This document shows positions 23,528-31,825 of a DNA stretch of 38,227 nt, in pieces. Both the position numbers and the translations under genes were made by a program. Position 1 is the stretch's first letter, and each line of letters starts with the position of its first letter. The notes beneath the pieces were generated by a model. It was given only the letters and a program-made list of their open reading frames with translations. It made no database searches and was not told the DNA's origin. The DNA lies in the NCBI GenBank assembly GCA_937929805.1, contig CALFUT010000054.1, forward strand, positions 1 through 38,227, in the 5' to 3' direction. The stretch is from an uncultured Pirellulaceae bacterium. Its GTDB lineage: Bacteria; Planctomycetota; Planctomycetia; Pirellulales; Pirellulaceae.

Positions 23528-24502
23528 ATGCGAATCTTGCTCACCGGAGCAACCGGGTTTCTTGGAAACCATTTGCTCCAGCAGTTGACCGAAGCCGGCC
23601 ACGAAGTAACCGCCACGCTTCGCCACAGCTCAGATCCGCGTCCTTTGGACGGATGGGACGTCACAAAAGCGATTGTCGATTTGAACGATGCTTCGGAAAT
23701 TGCTCCGCTGGTTGGTCAGCACGATGCGGTTATTCACTCGGCCGCCATGATCCATCTGGGTTGGTCAAAAATTCCAGAAAGTCGGAACGTCAACGTTGGG
23801 GCCACGAAGATTTTGGCTGAGTCAGCGCGGCGGCATGGAATTCGAATGGTCCACGTCAGCACGGTCGACGCATTGGGGCAAGTCGACCCCGACCAGCCGG
23901 GAGACGAGACCAGAACCGAGCCCCCTAAACCCGCGTGCGCGTATGTGGTGTCGAAACGGGAAGCCGAAGCGGTGTTCCTTGATCAGGTGCGAAGTGGTCT
24001 CGATGGAGTCATCGTCAATCCGGGTTTCATGGTCGGGCCACGCGATTGGAAACCCTCGTCGGGCGAGATGTTACTTGCCATCGTCAAGCAGTACATGCCA
24101 CTGGCTCCAGCTGGCGGATGTAGCGTCGCCGATGTGCGAGACGTCGCTTGCGGCATTCGGCTGGCGTTGGATCGTGGAGTCGCCGGGGAACGTTACATTC
24201 TTGGTGGGCATAACGTTACCTATTTGGAGCTATGGACTGAGATGGCGAAGCTTGTCGGGCGTCGACCGCCGATTGGAAAACTCCCGACATGGATCTCAAA
24301 AATTGCTGGCGGCGTGGGCGATTTGGCTGGGCGGTTTACGACCACCGAGCCACAGCTCAATTCGGCGGTGACTGCAATGGGACAGATTCATCACTGGTAC
24401 TCCAGCGACAAGGCGATCGACCAGCTTGGCTACCAGATTAACGATTACTTGCCGGCGCTAGAGGAATCGTGGAAGTGGTTCAAGGAACGAGACTACGCCT
24501 GA
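23528..24502 (+). CDS. NAD(P)-dependent epimerase/reductase, extended SDR family
   Basis: This 324-aa protein is an extended short-chain dehydrogenase of the dihydroflavonol-reductase/sugar-epimerase type. The Rossmann motif GATGFLG (7-13) begins the chain. HVSTVDALG (109-117) carries the Ser/Thr and YVVSK (139-143) the catalytic Tyr-Lys pair. NPGFMVGPRDW (about 168-178) is the typical downstream motif. Related enzymes act on nucleotide sugars, hopanoid-associated sugars, or the 3-keto group of sphingoid bases, so the substrate cannot be fixed. It is divergent from the GNAT/ketosynthase pair, sharing a 227-bp promoter region. The ATG at 23528 starts immediately before the nucleotide-binding motif and is the only plausible start. 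Confidence 0.93.
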   Translation: MRILLTGATGFLGNHLLQQLTEAGHEVTATLRHSSDPRPLDGWDVTKAIVDLNDASEIAPLVGQHDAVIHSAAMIHLGWSKIPESRNVNVGATKILAESARRHGIRMVHVSTVDALGQVDPDQPGDETRTEPPKPACAYVVSKREAEAVFLDQVRSGLDGVIVNPGFMVGPRDWKPSSGEMLLAIVKQYMPLAPAGGCSVADVRDVACGIRLALDRGVAGERYILGGHNVTYLELWTEMAKLVGRRPPIGKLPTWISKIAGGVGDLAGRFTTTEPQLNSAVTAMGQIHHWYSSDKAIDQLGYQINDYLPALEESWKWFKERDYA

Positions 24503-24777
24503 TCGGTGGTTGGTGTGACTCAGTGGTCTGCGATTTCGGATTGAGTCCCCGCCGAGCCAATTAGGGTGCGACGGCTGGTGTTTTCGTGCCGGTTTTGACG
24601 ATCACGTTGGCTCCGCAAGTCTGGTTGCCGTTTGGCCGTCGTTTAAATGGGCACGCATCACAATTTGTTAATCAGGATCTTAGCGGCGACCCGAAAATAA
24701 ATGGACAACGATATCGCGAAAAGCCGCGTAAAGTGGCAAGGCCGGTATTACTTCGATCGTTCCCTTTAGAAGATTCT

Positions 24778-26469
24778 ATGAGCCCAACAGACGCCCAATT
24801 CGTTGGTGTTCGCACTGATTGGCTTCATCTAGTTGATGCTCTTCCGACGCCGGTCTTCGTGAAGAATCGGGAGCAAAAACTGATTGCTGCGAGTGCCTCT
24901 TTCTGCAAGCTTGTTGACTGCGCGCGAGAGTCAATTCTTGGTTTTCAAGATTTTGAAATTCGGCCCGGCGACTATTTGTTTGATTCGAATGCCGAAGTGC
25001 GGACGCTTGAGACGGGCGAGCAGTTTGCATACGAAGTTGGGTTGCCGTCTGATGAAGTTGCGTCCGAACAGGCAGCCAAGCCTTTGAAGATTCGGTTAGG
25101 CCGATGGGTGGATCCCGACGGAAACAAAGTACTGGTTGGTTCTGTTGAGGATCTGACAGAATTGGCCGAAGCGAACGTCTCTTTGAAAGTTGCCCAGCGT
25201 CAATCGCAGTTGGCTTTCACATTTGACACGTTGACCGGACTGCTCAATCGATCTCAGATCAAGCCTTGCATCGACGAGTGCATCGCGACGTCAGAACAAA
25301 GTGGGTTGTCTTTCGCAGTGCTGCTGATCAGTTTGAATCGGTTCAAGGCCGTTAACAATGTTCTAGGGAATCAGGCCGGCGATCGTCTGCTGCAAGTTTG
25401 TGCGCAAAGGATTCACCAAGTCGTGCGAGCTCGGACGGACGTGGCTCGTTCCGGCGGCGATGAATACGTTGTCTTGCTTTCGGAGACCGACCCGTTAAGT
25501 GCAGGCCGAACTGCTGAGCGAATTATCGAGATGATTGGGATGCCGATCGATCTTGACGGTTCGCGTCTAGAAATCTCCAGCAGCGTGGGGATCGCCATGT
25601 ACCCGCGCGATGGTCGAAGCAGCAACGAATTGCTTATTAAGGCGGATCAAGCACTAGCCGAGGGCAAGCGAAAAAAGCCATCCGGCTGCGTGAATTATTT
25701 TGAGCCCTCTATTGGACGCGATGTCGAACGAAAGCTTGCGTTATCGCGCGATCTAGCTCAGGCGGTGGACAACGACCAGATTCAGACTTATTTGCAACCA
25801 ATTGTCCGGCATGAAAGTGGGCAGATTCGAGTCATCGGTTACGAATCGCTTGCTCGTTGGCAACGCGGATCTGGGGAATGGGTTTCGCCTCTAGAGTTTG
25901 TGCCGCTATTGGAAGAATCGGGGCTGATGATCGAAGCGGGCGAAAAGATTCTCAATCGCGCTTGCGGATTTATCGCAACTCGATTGTCAGACGATGTGTA
26001 TGTGTCGGTGAATGTGTCAGGGCAGCAAATCGCCGACGAAGGGTTTTTGGACATGGTTGACCGAGCGGTGCAAACCAGCGGAATTCCTTATCAGCGACTT
26101 GCGTTAGAGGTCACTGAAACGTTAGCGATGAACGATCACTCGACCTGTATCGAGTTGCTCAATCAATTGACCGAACGAGGTATTCGGTTGATGATTGACG
26201 ATTTCGGGACCGGTTATTCAAATCTGGCTAGGCTAAGTGAGTTGCCATTCAGTGTTGTGAAAATTGATCGCAGTCTGATTCGTGACCTGCCCGGCAAACG
26301 CTCTGGTTCGGCGATTCTACGAACGGTGATAAGCATGGCTCGCGAGTTAGAACTGCGATTGGTGGCCGAAGGAATTGAAGAACCAGCCCAGCGAGACTAT
26401 CTGATCGAACTTGGGGTCAACACGTTTCAGGGTTACTTGTTTGGTAAGCCCAAGCCGATGCCAACTTGA
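24778..26469 (+). CDS. PAS-GGDEF-EAL cyclic di-GMP protein
   Basis: The 563-aa protein has a PAS-like sensor (about 18-130), GGDEF domain (about 145-310) and EAL domain (about 325-560), with no membrane segment. The EAL site looks complete: YESLAR (Glu356, ExLxR), NVSGQQ (Asn412), LEVTE (Glu444), DDFGTG (474-479), KID (Lys495), AEGIE (Glu531) and QGYLFGKP. It should hydrolyse c-di-GMP to pGpG. In the GGDEF domain the signature is GGDEY (226-230), but the metal-binding DxD of the DxDxFK motif is Ser185-Leu-Asn187, and the inhibitory RxxD site reads RART. The cyclase is therefore probably inactive. The frame extends to 24586, but the ATG at 24778 after AGAAG starts the recognisable PAS region. 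Confidence 0.93.
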   Translation: MSPTDAQFVGVRTDWLHLVDALPTPVFVKNREQKLIAASASFCKLVDCARESILGFQDFEIRPGDYLFDSNAEVRTLETGEQFAYEVGLPSDEVASEQAAKPLKIRLGRWVDPDGNKVLVGSVEDLTELAEANVSLKVAQRQSQLAFTFDTLTGLLNRSQIKPCIDECIATSEQSGLSFAVLLISLNRFKAVNNVLGNQAGDRLLQVCAQRIHQVVRARTDVARSGGDEYVVLLSETDPLSAGRTAERIIEMIGMPIDLDGSRLEISSSVGIAMYPRDGRSSNELLIKADQALAEGKRKKPSGCVNYFEPSIGRDVERKLALSRDLAQAVDNDQIQTYLQPIVRHESGQIRVIGYESLARWQRGSGEWVSPLEFVPLLEESGLMIEAGEKILNRACGFIATRLSDDVYVSVNVSGQQIADEGFLDMVDRAVQTSGIPYQRLALEVTETLAMNDHSTCIELLNQLTERGIRLMIDDFGTGYSNLARLSELPFSVVKIDRSLIRDLPGKRSGSAILRTVISMARELELRLVAEGIEEPAQRDYLIELGVNTFQGYLFGKPKPMPT

Positions 26470-26592
26470 TGTCGGTGAAAAGCAGCTACCACCAATCGCC
26501 CGCAGAATCTTCGTTGTTCTTGCCCGCACCGGAATTGGAAACGGTGCTAATCGGGTGTGCCCATCAAGCTTTGGCTACTGCAGGACCCATTG

Positions 26593-27261
26593 CTAAAACC
26601 TAACCGTCGGTTGCCCGTTCGGATTCGCGGCACTTCGAATCTGTGGCTGAGCCGGTCCGTTTGTTCTCGGAGGAGCGAAATAGTTCGGGGTAATGGATGA
26701 AGCAGAGGGCTGTGACGTAGAAGGTTGGGCCAGCGCCGAAGCATTGGGTTGGTTTCGCGTGACCGACCCTGATTGTTGGCTTTTGAGTGTTTGAGGAAGC
26801 GTGGCTTCTGCGCCGCTGCCACCTAAGAAGCTAAAAGGGTTGCTGTTCGCCAGCCGACCAAAGCTTTGCTCTTTCAGGGCTTGCTGTTTTGCTCGAGCCC
26901 AATCAGTGGTGCGATCGATCATCTCTTTGGACTTAGCGTTGAACTGGTTCAGCAGGTTTGGAGGCTGAAACGATGGCAACTGCGGCTTTGGGATCAGGTT
27001 TGAAAGGTTGCCTAGGCCACCTTCCATGGTTGCGTTCCGTTGAGATCCCTGCTGATTGAGTATCGATGGAATTGACGGCAGTTGAAACTTCTGTTGCCCC
27101 AATAGATTGCTTGCCTGACCGAGCGCCGATGGTTCCATGCCAAGCGGAGTGGATTGGTTTGCGTTGCCGCCACCAAACAGGTTTTTCAATAGTTGTCCGT
27201 GAACCGAGTTGCTGACGACAAATGCAGCCGCAAACGCAAGAAAAAGAGTTGTGAGCTTCAT
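26593..27261 (-). CDS. Secreted Gln/Ser/Pro-rich low-complexity protein
   Basis: The 222-aa product has a signal peptide (MKLTTLFLAFAAAFVVSNSVHGQ, cleavage probably after HGQ or before it), followed by LLKNLFGGG and a low-complexity body rich in Gln, Asn, Ser, Pro and Leu. No domain, catalytic motif, PEP-CTERM signal or cysteine is visible. The composition suggests a disordered exported protein, perhaps a matrix or surface component, but no function can be assigned. The ATG at 27261 starts the signal peptide. The reading frame is supported by the clear signal peptide and by absence of a competing frame. Confidence 0.7.
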   Translation of the reverse strand: MKLTTLFLAFAAAFVVSNSVHGQLLKNLFGGGNANQSTPLGMEPSALGQASNLLGQQKFQLPSIPSILNQQGSQRNATMEGGLGNLSNLIPKPQLPSFQPPNLLNQFNAKSKEMIDRTTDWARAKQQALKEQSFGRLANSNPFSFLGGSGAEATLPQTLKSQQSGSVTRNQPNASALAQPSTSQPSASSITPNYFAPPRTNGPAQPQIRSAANPNGQPTVRF

Positions 27262-27661
27262 GATTCAGTTCCAGATTTTAATTGTCTTCGGCTAATCTAG
27301 TTTTTTGTCAAAGTTGAATTGACTAATCGCATGATTCAGCGTGTTGTGGAAAATCCAAACGAAAAAGATTTTCCAATCGGCCAATTGTTTCGCAAACGTG
27401 TGGATTGTCGTTTGGCGAGCGCCTATTGATTCGCTTGGAAATCAAGGCGGCGGAGTCTTTCAAATTCGCAACATGGCGTCCAGAGCGATTGCCCCTCAAT
27501 TCGATTTGCGGCATACTCGGAATAGCGGCATCTAGAGTGCCTGCACTCGGTGCTGTCTGTCGCGGGCTGTGTTTTTGAGGCTCGCGACTTAGTTACTGAT
27601 CGAGTTTTCGTTCATCGAATTTCCTTTTTGCCAATTTGATCCTTCAACCCCTCATAAGACA
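27262..27661. other. Intergenic region
   Basis: About 400 bp between the divergent secreted-protein gene and proC. No repeat, terminator or RNA element was recognised; the two 63-64 codon frames in it overlap each other on opposite strands and have no protein character. Confidence 0.4.
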
Positions 27662-28462
27662 TTGAAAACCATCGGATTTATCGGTGCTGGAAAAATGGCC
27701 CAAGCGTTAGCGGGAGGGATTCAGAAGGACTTCCCGGATTTGACTTTTGTCGTTTCCGACCCGTCTGCCGATGCATTGACAGCATTTGAGCAAGCAGTTG
27801 CAGGTCGCCCGTGTAGACGATGTTCGAATCAAGAAGTTTTCGAGCAATCGGACTGCGTCATGCTGGCGGTCAAACCTCAGCACGTTGCGGCTGCATTGGA
27901 AGCTGTGGATACGGGTTCAGTTGCTCCGTTAGTCATTTCAATCATGGCCGGAGTCACTATCGCTCGCGTGCAAGAATTGACGCAGCTGAACCGTGTGATT
28001 CGAGTGATGCCGAACACGCCATGTCTGGTCGGCGAGGGCGTGTCCGGGATCGCGGCTGGAGAGAGCGTTGACGCCGAAGACGTGCGGTGTGTTTCCGAGA
28101 TGCTCAAGTCTGTCGGTAAGGTTGTGCAGGTGACCGAGGAACAGATTGACGCAGTCACCGGAGTTTCTGGGTCGGGCCCTGCCTACGTATTTCGGTTTAT
28201 CGAGTCGCTAATCGAGGGCGGAATCGCTGAGGGATTGTCGCCCAACGTTGCGGCGACGTTGGCCGTACAAACAGTCTTAGGCGCAGCGAAACTGGTTATT
28301 GAAACTGGCGAGGAGCCGGCTGTTTTGCGTGACCGAGTCACCAGTCCTGGCGGAACGACACTTGCTGCATTGAAGTCGTTGGAGGCTGATGGGTTCGGTC
28401 CAGCGATTGTTGCGGCTGTTTCGGCAGCCGTTGTGCGGTCAAAAGAACTGGCGGCAGAGTAG
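27662..28462 (+). CDS. proC: Pyrroline-5-carboxylate reductase
   Basis: The enzyme reduces 1-pyrroline-5-carboxylate to proline with NAD(P)H, the last step of proline synthesis. The 266-aa length is normal. The nucleotide-binding motif GFIGAGKMAQALAGG (5-19) is at the N terminus, LAVKPQHV and RVMPNTPCLVGEG lie in the middle, and the signature AVTGVSGSGPAYVF (about 163-176) and RDRVTSPGGTTLAAL (about 222-236) are intact. The start is TTG at 27662, since no ATG precedes the nucleotide motif; the upstream AAGA is a weak ribosome-binding site. It is cytoplasmic and stands alone, with no proA or proB nearby. Confidence 0.96.
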   Translation: MKTIGFIGAGKMAQALAGGIQKDFPDLTFVVSDPSADALTAFEQAVAGRPCRRCSNQEVFEQSDCVMLAVKPQHVAAALEAVDTGSVAPLVISIMAGVTIARVQELTQLNRVIRVMPNTPCLVGEGVSGIAAGESVDAEDVRCVSEMLKSVGKVVQVTEEQIDAVTGVSGSGPAYVFRFIESLIEGGIAEGLSPNVAATLAVQTVLGAAKLVIETGEEPAVLRDRVTSPGGTTLAALKSLEADGFGPAIVAAVSAAVVRSKELAAE

Positions 28463-28646
28463 TTGAAATCCCATTGTTGATCGGGGTTGGCAGTCGGCTA
28501 AGACGCTCTATTGAATGCCCCTTCGGTTGATTGTCGGGCTGAGACCCGTGTTGCATTGTGGTTGGTCTCGCTAAACTAGAGTCAGGTGGGAAATCCATTT
28601 TGTTGGCATCCCAGCCGAGCGGTTAGTTATGTGATGGAGTTCGACC

Positions 28647-29129
28647 ATGTCGTTGTTTGAAGATGATGCTTATATCTACCGGGACACGTTCTTCGTCTAC
28701 CTCAAGGGGGAAGATCGGCCGACGGCGACTGCCGTTGCGGACTGTTTCGAAAAGTTGGGATCGAAGTACGTCGTGGGCGAGATCCGAGAAGTCGACGGTC
28801 GGTTTGGCTCGGTCACGGTGAAATCACCGCAGGACTCTTCGGCCATGGATATTGCGTTTGTCACCGGCGATGAAGTGGTCGAGCAGATTCACAATTTAAT
28901 GCTTGAGTTTCGCACGATGACGCTGACCGGCGACGATCGCCAGAAGCTGGAGGATTTTCAACAGTGTACGGCCCGGTTCGACGTCTTTCATTTTGAAGAA
29001 CAGTCAAGTGCGGGTGGAAACTCGCCGGACGAAATGGTTGACCCCGGCGGGCTGTTATTGGTCATCGAGAAGCTTGCGCAATTGACTGGAGGCGTCGCTC
29101 TGGACCCGCAGTCGCAGACGCTGCTGTAA
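28647..29129 (+). CDS. Conserved-looking hypothetical protein
   Basis: The 160-aa protein has no signal peptide or membrane segment. It begins MSLFEDDAYIYRDTFFVYL and alternates predicted strands and helices (RPTATAVADCFEKLG, SKYVVGEIREVDGRFGSVTV), a compact alpha/beta look, with an acidic overall composition. I do not recognise a family. The start at 28647 is supported by GGAG about 9 nt upstream, and codon use matches the neighbours, which is why I call it real. It follows proC by 184 bp on the same strand and may be a separate unit. Confidence 0.8.
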   Translation: MSLFEDDAYIYRDTFFVYLKGEDRPTATAVADCFEKLGSKYVVGEIREVDGRFGSVTVKSPQDSSAMDIAFVTGDEVVEQIHNLMLEFRTMTLTGDDRQKLEDFQQCTARFDVFHFEEQSSAGGNSPDEMVDPGGLLLVIEKLAQLTGGVALDPQSQTLL

Positions 29130-29673
29130 GGCATTCTCAATCCCGCGAATCAAACGCTGGCTTAACGAAACGCTGGCTTAACGCTGTGGCGACCTTGTTG
29201 CCGTTGCCATCTATCTCCGCTGCCACATCTTATCGCCATTCGTTTGAGTCTGGCGACCTCTGGTTGCCGTAAACGTGGTTTCTTACGCGACATGCGATAC
29301 GGCGAAGAGCAAGACGCATCCGACGTAATGTTTCTGGCATAAGTCAAAACCGGCGGTGCGTCAAAATCTTTACTCGAGGTGTTGTACGCAGATTCCGAAT
29401 AATCGGAATTGAGGGCGAGATTACGACAAGCGTTACAAAGGGCAGGGTTTCGGCAAAGAGTTTCTTTGATGAAGTGCTTTTCTCGGGTGTGGCCATAACT
29501 GGGCGGCATGTTAACAGGACGGACCGCCGTATGCGGTGCGTTTGATTTGATGTTTGGCATCCCGGCTAATTTCGGCCCCAAGCCTGATTCGAATCACTTT
29601 TGTTCGTTCTGTCTTAGTCCGATCGGAAGACAGATCGTAAGATAATCGTTTGTGTTTCATAAAGGAAACGAAA
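29130..29673. other. Intergenic region
   Basis: About 540 bp between the hypothetical gene and the PEP-CTERM gene at 29674. It contains a 16-bp tandem duplication at 29152-29183 and, near its end, the ribosome-binding site AAAGGA (29661-29666). A 139-codon minus-strand frame (29162-29581) is open but has no recognisable motif, starts with no ribosome-binding site and is rich in Arg, Ser and Cys, so it is not called. Confidence 0.45.
29152..29183. repeat. 16-bp tandem duplication
   Basis: AAACGCTGGCTTAACG occurs at 29152-29167 and again immediately after at 29168-29183, 22 bp downstream of the hypothetical gene. Confidence 0.9.
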
Positions 29674-30192
29674 ATGAAAAGTATTTTGAAAAATTCACTG
29701 CTTATGTTGGCAGTGGCTGTTGTCGCTGTTGCTCAAACGAGCGACGCGCGTGGCCAAGCAGCAGATGGGACCGCTAACGCTATCCTTAACTTGGGAACCG
29801 GCGAGGTTACTATTGAGCTTGGCAGCGGTTTGTTGATCTTTGGAATTGAAGGCGTTCCCTTTGACAATGCTGTTGCAGCGCCGAACCTGCTTGCAATTGA
29901 TCCTAGCGGATTGGGCACCCAGAATGATGCTGGCGGTATCGGTGTTGTTTCGTTCAGTGGCTTGCCAGTCGGTGAGTTCAGCCTCGGTAACATTCTGACT
30001 CCAGATCTGCGAACTGAAGCAGCCCTCGCTAACCTGAACTTTCGGTTCGATGGTCCATCAAACCCGGATCCAGCCAACGCTATCGGTGCTCCCGGTTTCG
30101 TCACCATCATCCCCGCAGCGATTCCTGAGCCCGGTTCATTGAGCCTGTTGGCTCTAGCTGGTTTGGGCGCATTTGCTCGTCGCCGGCGATAG
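29674..30192 (+). CDS. Small PEP-CTERM secreted protein, copy C
   Basis: The 172-aa protein has a signal peptide (about 5-27), a short beta-rich domain with NLGTGEVTIELGSGLLIFGIEG-type sequence, AIDPSGLGTQNDAGGIGVVS and SGLPVGEF, and a sorting signal IPEPGSLSLLALAGLGAFARRRR-like at the C terminus. The body contains a repeated-looking G-rich strand pattern but no enzyme motif. The frame extends to a TTG at 29650; the ATG at 29674 is preceded by AAAGGA with suitable spacing and starts the signal peptide. It is closely related to the convergent gene at 30715-31245. The protein should be exported and processed by exosortase; role unknown. Confidence 0.92.
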   Translation: MKSILKNSLLMLAVAVVAVAQTSDARGQAADGTANAILNLGTGEVTIELGSGLLIFGIEGVPFDNAVAAPNLLAIDPSGLGTQNDAGGIGVVSFSGLPVGEFSLGNILTPDLRTEAALANLNFRFDGPSNPDPANAIGAPGFVTIIPAAIPEPGSLSLLALAGLGAFARRRR

Positions 30193-30220
30193 TTGGTCCA
30201 GCGACCAAACTGAAAATACC

Positions 30221-30257
30221 AAAAGCCGTTCGCGTTTTCGTAACGCGGACGGCTTTT
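30221..30257 (+). terminator. Intrinsic terminator of the 29674-30192 gene
   Basis: AAAAGCCGTTCGCGTT (30221-30236) pairs with AACGCGGACGGCTTTTT (30242-30257 region) with one mismatch and a short TTCGT loop, followed by T residues. It lies about 28 bp after the stop codon. The T tract supports termination of the plus-strand gene. Confidence 0.9.
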
Positions 30258-30652
30258 TCGTAGCTCCTTTGATCAATCTAGACGGTACCGCGTTGCTTGA
30301 CCGACGGCGCTGAGGCTAAGATCGGCTGCGAACTTCAAAATCGAGATCCGATGATGGTCTGCTTTCTGGGTAGATTCAGGCAGCACTCGAAGGCTGAGGT
30401 GTCGAAGTAAGCGAACGCACTCCACTCGAGTTGATGGCTCTCGTTCACACGCACCATCATTTTGAATGACGATCACGTAGTAAATGTCGTGAAACCTTGA
30501 CAAGCGTCAGTAGTAACTTTGGTTTCGCGAAGCCCGTAAATGAACCGTTAATGATGGCAGTGGCTCATGCCTCGTGTATAGGCGTAGGGCTGAAGACAAC
30601 GGTTGGCAGGTCACGAAAAGTCACCCAGATTTGATTTGTTTCTGGGCATAAA

Positions 30653-30685
30653 AAAAGGTCACCTATCTAAAACAGGTAACCTTTT
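30653..30685 (-). terminator. Intrinsic terminator of the 30715-31245 gene
   Basis: AAAAGGTCACCT (30653-30664) pairs with AGGTAACCTTTT (30674-30685) with one internal mismatch and a 9-nt loop. On the minus strand the stem ends in a T run continuing into 30651. It lies 29 bp after the stop codon. Confidence 0.85.
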
Positions 30686-30714
30686 CGAATTTCCTAAGTG
30701 GATTGCGACTATCG

Positions 30715-31245
30715 TTATCGACGACGACGCGCTAAGGCACCTAAACCGGCCAAAGCAAGCAAGCTAAGTGAACTAGGCTCAGGAATAGCCACATCATCAA
30801 CCGGTACGATCGTGATGTTCAGTGGGGCCGAAACAGCGAACGCTGGATCAGGGCTTGATGGACCATCAAATCGAAGGTTCAGGTCCGCAAGAGCTGCTTC
30901 ATTGCGCAGTGCTTCCGGAAGAATCGCACCAAGATTAAAATTACCAACTGGCAAACCGCTGAATGAAACGACGCCGATGCCCGCTGCATCGTTCTGAGTA
31001 CCCAATCCGCTCGGATCAATCGCAAGCAGGCCGGCTGCAGCTGCTGCATTATCGAATGCAACGCCTTCAAGTCCGAAAATCAACAAACCACTGCCGATGT
31101 CGAGAACAACTTCACCTGTGTTCAGGTCCACACTGGCTTGTACTTCACCAGCCGTTTGAGCCATGGCGTTACCAGCCTGAGCTACAGCAAACGCTGCGAC
31201 CATTGCTGCCATCACCAATGACTTCTTAAAAACATGAGTCATCAT
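30715..31245 (-). CDS. Small PEP-CTERM secreted protein, copy D
   Basis: The 176-aa protein is a close paralogue of copy C: GSGLLIFGLEGVAFDN, LLAIDPSGLGTQNDA, GIGVVSFSGLPVG and LRFDGPSSPDP are shared nearly word for word. It has a signal peptide (about 9-30, AMAQ) and the sorting signal IPEPSSLSLLALAGLGALARRRR-type. The frame extends to 31335, but the ATG at 31245 is preceded by GAAGGA; the adjacent ATG at 31242 is an equally possible start. The arrangement opposite copy C makes the pair an inverted duplication. Exported surface protein of unknown role. Confidence 0.92.
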   Translation of the reverse strand: MMTHVFKKSLVMAAMVAAFAVAQAGNAMAQTAGEVQASVDLNTGEVVLDIGSGLLIFGLEGVAFDNAAAAAGLLAIDPSGLGTQNDAAGIGVVSFSGLPVGNFNLGAILPEALRNEAALADLNLRFDGPSSPDPAFAVSAPLNITIVPVDDVAIPEPSSLSLLALAGLGALARRRR

Positions 31246-31825
31246 TTCTTCCTTCGTTGCGAAACAAAAAAACTTAAAAAAGTCCCGGAGGCCACGGGCC
31301 TTGAGACCACGGGTACGAAATTTAGCGAACGACAAACAACCGTCACGGCCGCGGAACGTTCTTCGGATTGGTATTGTAGTTGGCCACCGATGTCGTCTGC
31401 AACTGCTTATCCAGTAAATTCATCAAAATTGCTTAAGTCTTCCAGCGTCTGGAACCCCGGCGAAACGCGAGGATTTTGGATGATTTTGCTTTCGAGCGGC
31501 TAATCCCGTGTCGTTTTCGGAGCGAACACGTCAAAAATGCGGGTGTTCACATTAGGTGGTTTCGGGGAAATATCCGTGGCGATTCGGTGCCTAGATCGAC
31601 TGTATAAACAGTCCCTTCAGCTTACCTATTTTGGATATTTACTCGTTCGCTACCCGGAAATCAGAAACCCGTTGGCAGATCACTGATGCTTCCAATCCAT
31701 CAATTCGGTACGCTCCAGCCCGGTTTGGGTTTCTCCCTGAGCAGAGCAAGTAAAAGCAGCGCATAACTTCCATCGGACGATGCGAAGCGGGATGGCAATC
31801 AAATTGCTTCGAGTCCTTTCGATGG
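31246..31825. other. Intergenic, divergent promoter region
   Basis: About 580 bp between copy D and the divergent membrane hydrolase. I see no gene with protein character and no clear regulatory structure; the 89-codon and 69-codon frames are not supported by start, composition or motif. Confidence 0.4.

Larger units (their letters stand above)
30193..30714. other. Intergenic region between convergent PEP-CTERM genes
   Basis: Both genes point into this 522-bp stretch, which holds one terminator for each (30221-30257 and 30653-30685). The remaining 400 bp have no gene with protein character; a 76-codon minus-strand frame is not supported. Confidence 0.5.

Noticed and set aside
29162-29581. 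139-codon minus-strand frame in intergenic DNA
   Set aside because: No ribosome-binding site or motif, unusual Arg, Ser and Cys content, and it includes the tandem duplication. A small lineage-specific gene cannot be fully excluded.
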